NCBI GenBank assembly: GCA_016859345.1
Contig: CM029111.1
Span: 15,326,214 to 15,390,213, forward strand
DNA from: Istiophorus platypterus
Lineage: Eukaryota > Chordata > Actinopteri > Istiophoriformes > Istiophoridae
Length of the DNA: 64,000 bases
Direction: 5' to 3'
Below the pieces are notes generated by a model that was given only the letters and a program-made list of their open reading frames with translations, had not been told where the DNA came from and made no database searches. Both the position numbers and the translations under genes were made by a program. Numbering within the stretch: the first letter of the stretch is position 1; the number at the start of each line of letters is the position of its first letter. Shown here in pieces: positions 59,920 to 64,000 of this stretch.

Positions 59920-61093
59920 CTCTCACTTTCTCTTTACAGCTGTATGTCAGGTCTTGGCCTCGCGCTGTCATGAGACGGAGCCGTCAGCCTAGAATCCTCC
60001 TTAATGGTCCGGCCGTCCGGGAGAGTGTGGACAGGACGCTGTACAGCGTGTTGCGTTCACTGTCCACTTAAGCCTCAGGGTCCCCTTTATTTTAAAAGAC
60101 CTAACTGATGGTTTTAATGGTTTTCCTAGTCGCATGACTTCACTCATGTTTTCACCTGGGAAAAAAATAAATTAAAAAAAAATCAATCACCATTCGCTCT
60201 TTATTCCCACAATATTAGTAGCTCGATTCCAATATGTTCTTTCCAGGGATCAGGTTGGTATCCAGCCCTCGGAGCGGTGACATAAGGCTTGATGGCACGG
60301 CCATATAATGCCACTACACACACACACACACACACACTAACAAACACGGACACTGACCAGTGAGATTGAAGTAGCGAAAGCGAGAGGCAGATGATGTGTG
60401 AGCGGCCACAGACGACCTGATGTTGTTTGAAAGGAGGTAAGGAACAGAGAGGAAAACGCGATATGTCAGAACGTGTTGTGGGGGCGGATAGATTGCTGGA
60501 CAGATTCCGCGAGATAGCGAAAGAGGAGACGCGCTGACCCACGAGCGAAGGCCTGACGGCGGGAGAAAAATGGCAAGGTCATGTGTGTGGTTGTGAGCGG
60601 CACCTGTATCAGCACGGGGGGGGCGGGGGGCCAACCTGGGCCACGCCGGGCCACCGAGGGGGCTTCGACAAGGTCAGGATATCAAAGAGCGGCGTGGGAG
60701 CCGGAGGCCCCTTCTAGTCGCAGGTCAGGCTCAACAAACCGCTGTTACTCATTAATCCCTGATGGTTAGCTGTTGGGGAAAAAACACGACCCGGGGGGCC
60801 CCCGGCAGCTCGACTGAAGGTGAGGGTCGGGGCCGGAGGCGGGGGGGGCTCAGACATTCCCCTCGCCCGGTGACACGGGTGCGCCGCGTCGGATCGGATT
60901 AGCGGCCGAGGCGACGGTTTGAAGAAATCGCGGCGAGCCATCGGCACTCCTCCCTCATTTTTTTTTTTTCCTACCTTAGCGGCTGCGTCGCTGTTTTGCT
61001 GAGTGTTTGTAAAGGTGGCGCTCAGCAGTCGGCGTCGGTGCGGCTGTCAGTGCAGCTATTGGCGCTGGTGAGGTCAGTGTCACAGTGGGGGAG

Positions 61094-61096
<3 letters not shown>

Positions 61097-61165
<69 letters not shown>
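61097..61165. repeat. (GT)n microsatellite, about 34 copies
   Basis: An uninterrupted GT tract of about 69 bp, among the longest in the window. Confidence 0.96.
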
Positions 61166-61169
<4 letters not shown>

Positions 61170-61568
61170 TCCTGCATTAGCGGCCTGTGATAATGAATTA
61201 GCGGAGGCACAGACAGGCCGGTTTCGCGTTAGCCTCATGTCAAGTAAATGTGGCGATTAGAAGGCAAAGATCCCGCCCTCATCATTTGCATGGTGCTTCC
61301 CTGAAGTATTCTCCCCTGATGTGTGTGCACAGTGTATATTTTATGCAGCTGAGGGTTCGTGTGTGTGTGTCTGTGGGGTTTTTTTGTTTTTTAATTACAT
61401 GTAGGAACAAACTTTTTTTCTTTCTTTCCCCTTCGGTGTGTTGCTCATACAGATTTTACTGACTTATTTGTATGAAAGAGGTGTGAGAAAACTCCCTTGA
61501 TCATACATTCAGAAGACAGTACGTGTTTTCACTCTATTTCAAGAGTGTTTCATCACGCATAAATGCAT

Positions 61569-61571
<3 letters not shown>

Positions 61572-61602
<31 letters not shown>
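61572..61602. repeat. (CA)n microsatellite
   Basis: About 15 CA units after a GC-CA alternating start. Confidence 0.94.
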
Positions 61603-61607
<5 letters not shown>

Positions 61608-61666
61608 GGCGTGCCTGCACATACAGGAAAAAAGGGAAGGGGGTTGGGGGCTGGGGGGGGGGGGGT

Positions 61667-61701
61667 CCCTTCCTTCCTTCCTTCCTTCCTTCCTTCCTTC
61701 C
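61667..61701. repeat. (TTCC)n tetranucleotide repeat
   Basis: About eight TTCC units directly after a G13 run, a purine-to-pyrimidine strand switch. Confidence 0.93.
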
Positions 61702-61831
61702 AACTGATTAGGAAACAAGAAACACTTATGTCATGAGTTTTCGCCCAGTAATAAGCCCAAATTGTTGCGGTCGGGTGAACATTAGGGTGCAGGTATGCCG
61801 TGTTTAGACTGTGGGCTGGATCGGAGTGTGT

Positions 61832-61833
<2 letters not shown>

Positions 61834-61865
<32 letters not shown>
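61834..61865. repeat. (GT)n microsatellite
   Basis: About 16 GT units, followed by G-rich sequence. Confidence 0.94.
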
Positions 61866-61866
<1 letters not shown>

Positions 61867-63841
61867 GTGGTGGGGGGGGGTTAGATCGGAAGGTGTGGTG
61901 GATCAGATGACTGCGCCGGCTCCCCGGGATCCTCTGGCTGAAAGGGGATATGATGGTGTTTGGGCTACACCACGCTGGGAATGCTGTCCTCTTTAAATAA
62001 GACACACTCCAACAAAGTGCGGCTGATCAGATTAGCGTGGCTGATCAGGTTTCCCAGCAGGTCGCTGGCTCCCGCTGTCTGAGCATCTCGACCGGGGGAA
62101 GCGCCGCCGGTGCCGAGCACGCCGCCGGAACAAAGGGAGCAGAGTGCTCGGGGGGGGGGCAAAAGTTGCCGTTAAGCCTTAAAGTTTTCCGGGGGAAAAT
62201 GGCCGTCGATGCAGACGGCACGGACCAGGCGGATTGTTCCCTGCAACCCGCCTGCGATCAGTACGGCCTCGGCTGCCTGACAGAGAAACTTCTCTCCTTT
62301 TGTTCGGAGTTCTTGCTCCTCTCCATCTGCCGTCCTTCCTCCGGGCCAAAGTTATTCTCTCTTTTTTCTTTTTCCTTCTTCGGCAGTGGGGAGAAAATCT
62401 ACGACAAAGTGGACCTCCGGGACTTGTCTGCCGCAGTTGTCGGGGACAATGGCGGCGGGATGAATTGTACCAACCGAGTTGTGCCGGGTCCCATTGTTAA
62501 GTTTGCTATTGTGCGACGAGGAGGGAAATTGTTTCTGTTCTCGGGGCCTGATGAACACCCCCCTCCCCCCTTCAAAGACCAGAGATCATTGAAACAGCAT
62601 CAGAGGAGGAGAAAAACAAGAATATCACCAGAAAGGCGGCGTCTTGGTTTGATTCCGCGTTTCTTTTCTTCGTCTCATAATCTGCCGCCGTCTAAAGCGA
62701 TTCGTCGTATCTCTTCTCGCCTCCTCCTGCGTATCCACTTTGTCTCTGTTTGTCTCATGTCGTCTTCCTCAGATTCCCAGTCCCTGTTCCTGTCCTCTTT
62801 TTTACGTCTCGGTCTGTGTTTCTCATTCTCCATGGCTTTTCACCCGTGATCCATCCAGGCCAAGCTAAAATCCCTTATAAGGCCCAGTGGAAGCCCCCAT
62901 CTGGCCTCTTATTTCCATATCAGATCTCTAGTAACAGACAGGGTTTACACAGGATCAGGCCTGGAATGTGAAGCTGTGATCTGCGTTGGCTTTGCCCCAA
63001 ACCCTGCTGCCTTCCCCCCTGTGCCTGGGCACATCCCTGGTCGCGCCACTTTTTCGCAGCCTTTTCCTCAACCCGTCTCCCCGTCTCTCTCCTTCATCCC
63101 TTTCCCGTTGCTCAGGTTTCTCTCCTCCTCCCTCCTCCTCCTGGCTGCCGACCCCCCCCTTCACCAGCAGTTTCCGTCCTCCGTCCCCGGCCTTCCTCCA
63201 GGGCAAACTGGCGACGGCCGCGCTCCCAGTCCCTCTCCCGTCCCGGCACATCTTCAAAGTTACGACGCGGCGATGCCGCCGCAGACAAGCCAGAACATAA
63301 GGCCGAGCCACATCTGAGAGCGAGACAAAAATGTGGGTGGGGGGGGCAATAAAAGACAAACAATACAACTCTGCAGTAAACACTCTTACAAACCGGCTCA
63401 GAGGACATCTGTGTTTTGGTCCCATTATATTTAAAAGCTCTCTCTCCGTCGTCTTCGTCGTCGTCGTCATCGTTACATCGCTGTGTCTCTCTGCCTTTTC
63501 CTCTTCCCCCCGTCGTGCAACCAACCAGGTCTGTTCCTCATTACAATTTGATGTTTCCACAGGCTTTTTTTCTCCCCCCCCCTCCGTCGAGCTCTAATAT
63601 GTGAAGTGTCGACTTTCCTGTGTGTGTGTGTGTGTGTGTGTGCGTGCGCGTACCCGTGTGTGGTTTGGTTTGTTGTCCTAGAGAGTCTGTTTCTGATTAC
63701 GCTAACTCTCACTAAGCTTTTCCTTTACCGCCGCGTCCGGGCCTCGCTTTGGCAGCGGAGCCGGCGCAGTGGATCCCGCCAGGCCTTAATTGTTTTAAAA
63801 GGCTGGCAGACCTGGCTTTTCTCTTTGGCTCTATTGGTTGC

Positions 63842-63842
<1 letters not shown>

Positions 63843-63900
<58 letters not shown>
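63843..63900. repeat. (TC)n microsatellite, 29 copies
   Basis: A perfect 58-bp polypyrimidine dinucleotide tract near the right edge. Confidence 0.96.
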
Positions 63901-63902
<2 letters not shown>

Positions 63903-64000
63903 CTGCCTCCACCTCCGCTCCGTCGCGTTCTCCTTTGTTCCTCCTTCCTCTCCCAGGGTCTGACACAAATGGAGGGATGAAGGGATGAGAGGGGATCTCA

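Larger units (their letters stand above)
49724..64000 (+). other. plxna2: plxna2 intron 3 (left part), no exon seen
   Basis: The next plexin-A2 exon should encode a segment with IRADG and SPILRDMAF-like words. I did not find it on the + strand. The stretch is rich in microsatellites (listed separately), C/T-rich segments (for example 56735-57035), CpG-rich patches (about 56500-56600, 57640-57930, 60560-60930 and 62030-62480) and unique blocks such as 54170-54290 and 57180-57640. The longest other frames are low-complexity, or begin at non-ATG codons, and match no family I know. Confidence 0.7.

Noticed and set aside
62370..62510. Acceptor-like cggcag at about 62388 followed by an open stretch
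   Set aside because: The translated segment does not match the expected next plexin-A2 exon and stops within 40 codons.
62037..62849. A 270-codon + strand frame
   Set aside because: It opens at a GTG rather than ATG, is Ser/Phe/Leu-rich from C/T-rich DNA, and matches no family I know. Likely a chance frame in intron 3.

Overview
The window looks like nuclear DNA of a ray-finned fish, probably a percomorph. The evidence is a spliced vertebrate plexin gene with GT-AG introns, a decayed fish-type Tc1-like transposon, dense dinucleotide microsatellites and many long poly-C/poly-G runs. No bacterial-style operon, viral gene, CRISPR array or rRNA was found, and no tRNA gene that I could support.

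Only one protein-coding gene is convincingly present: the 5' part of plxna2 (plexin-A2, a semaphorin receptor) on the + strand. The first coding exon is 43904-45103 (400 codons: signal peptide plus most of the sema domain). The second coding exon is 49541-49723 (61 codons: more of the sema domain). Both ends of the intron between them are clear and in phase 0. The gene runs off the right edge. The rest of the sema domain, the PSI and IPT repeats, the membrane segment and the cytoplasmic GAP region are not in the window.

Layout: 1-19 kb is upstream intergenic DNA with a possible AT-rich repeat element (2413-3520), a truncated Tc1-like element (14520-15859), several candidate conserved non-coding blocks and many simple repeats. 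At 18.4-20.6 kb a cluster of GA, TG, CT, AC and GC tracts leads into a CpG-dense block, the best candidate for the plxna2 promoter and non-coding exon 1 (candidate donor at 20036). 20-43.8 kb is a large first intron with a second CpG-dense patch at 23.2-23.7 kb. 43769-43903 is the 5' UTR part of exon 2 and carries a minimal start-stop upstream ORF. 45.1-49.5 kb is intron 2, ending in about 500 bp of pyrimidine-rich DNA. 49.7-64 kb is intron 3 as far as it is visible, rich in microsatellites and minisatellites.

I found no clear new biological system. The observations most worth checking are the AUG-stop uORF ahead of the plxna2 start, the overlapping poly-Ala and poly-Pro uORFs in the presumed exon 1, the non-B-DNA-prone tracts around the presumed promoter, and a convergent pair of CTCF-like motifs around that promoter.
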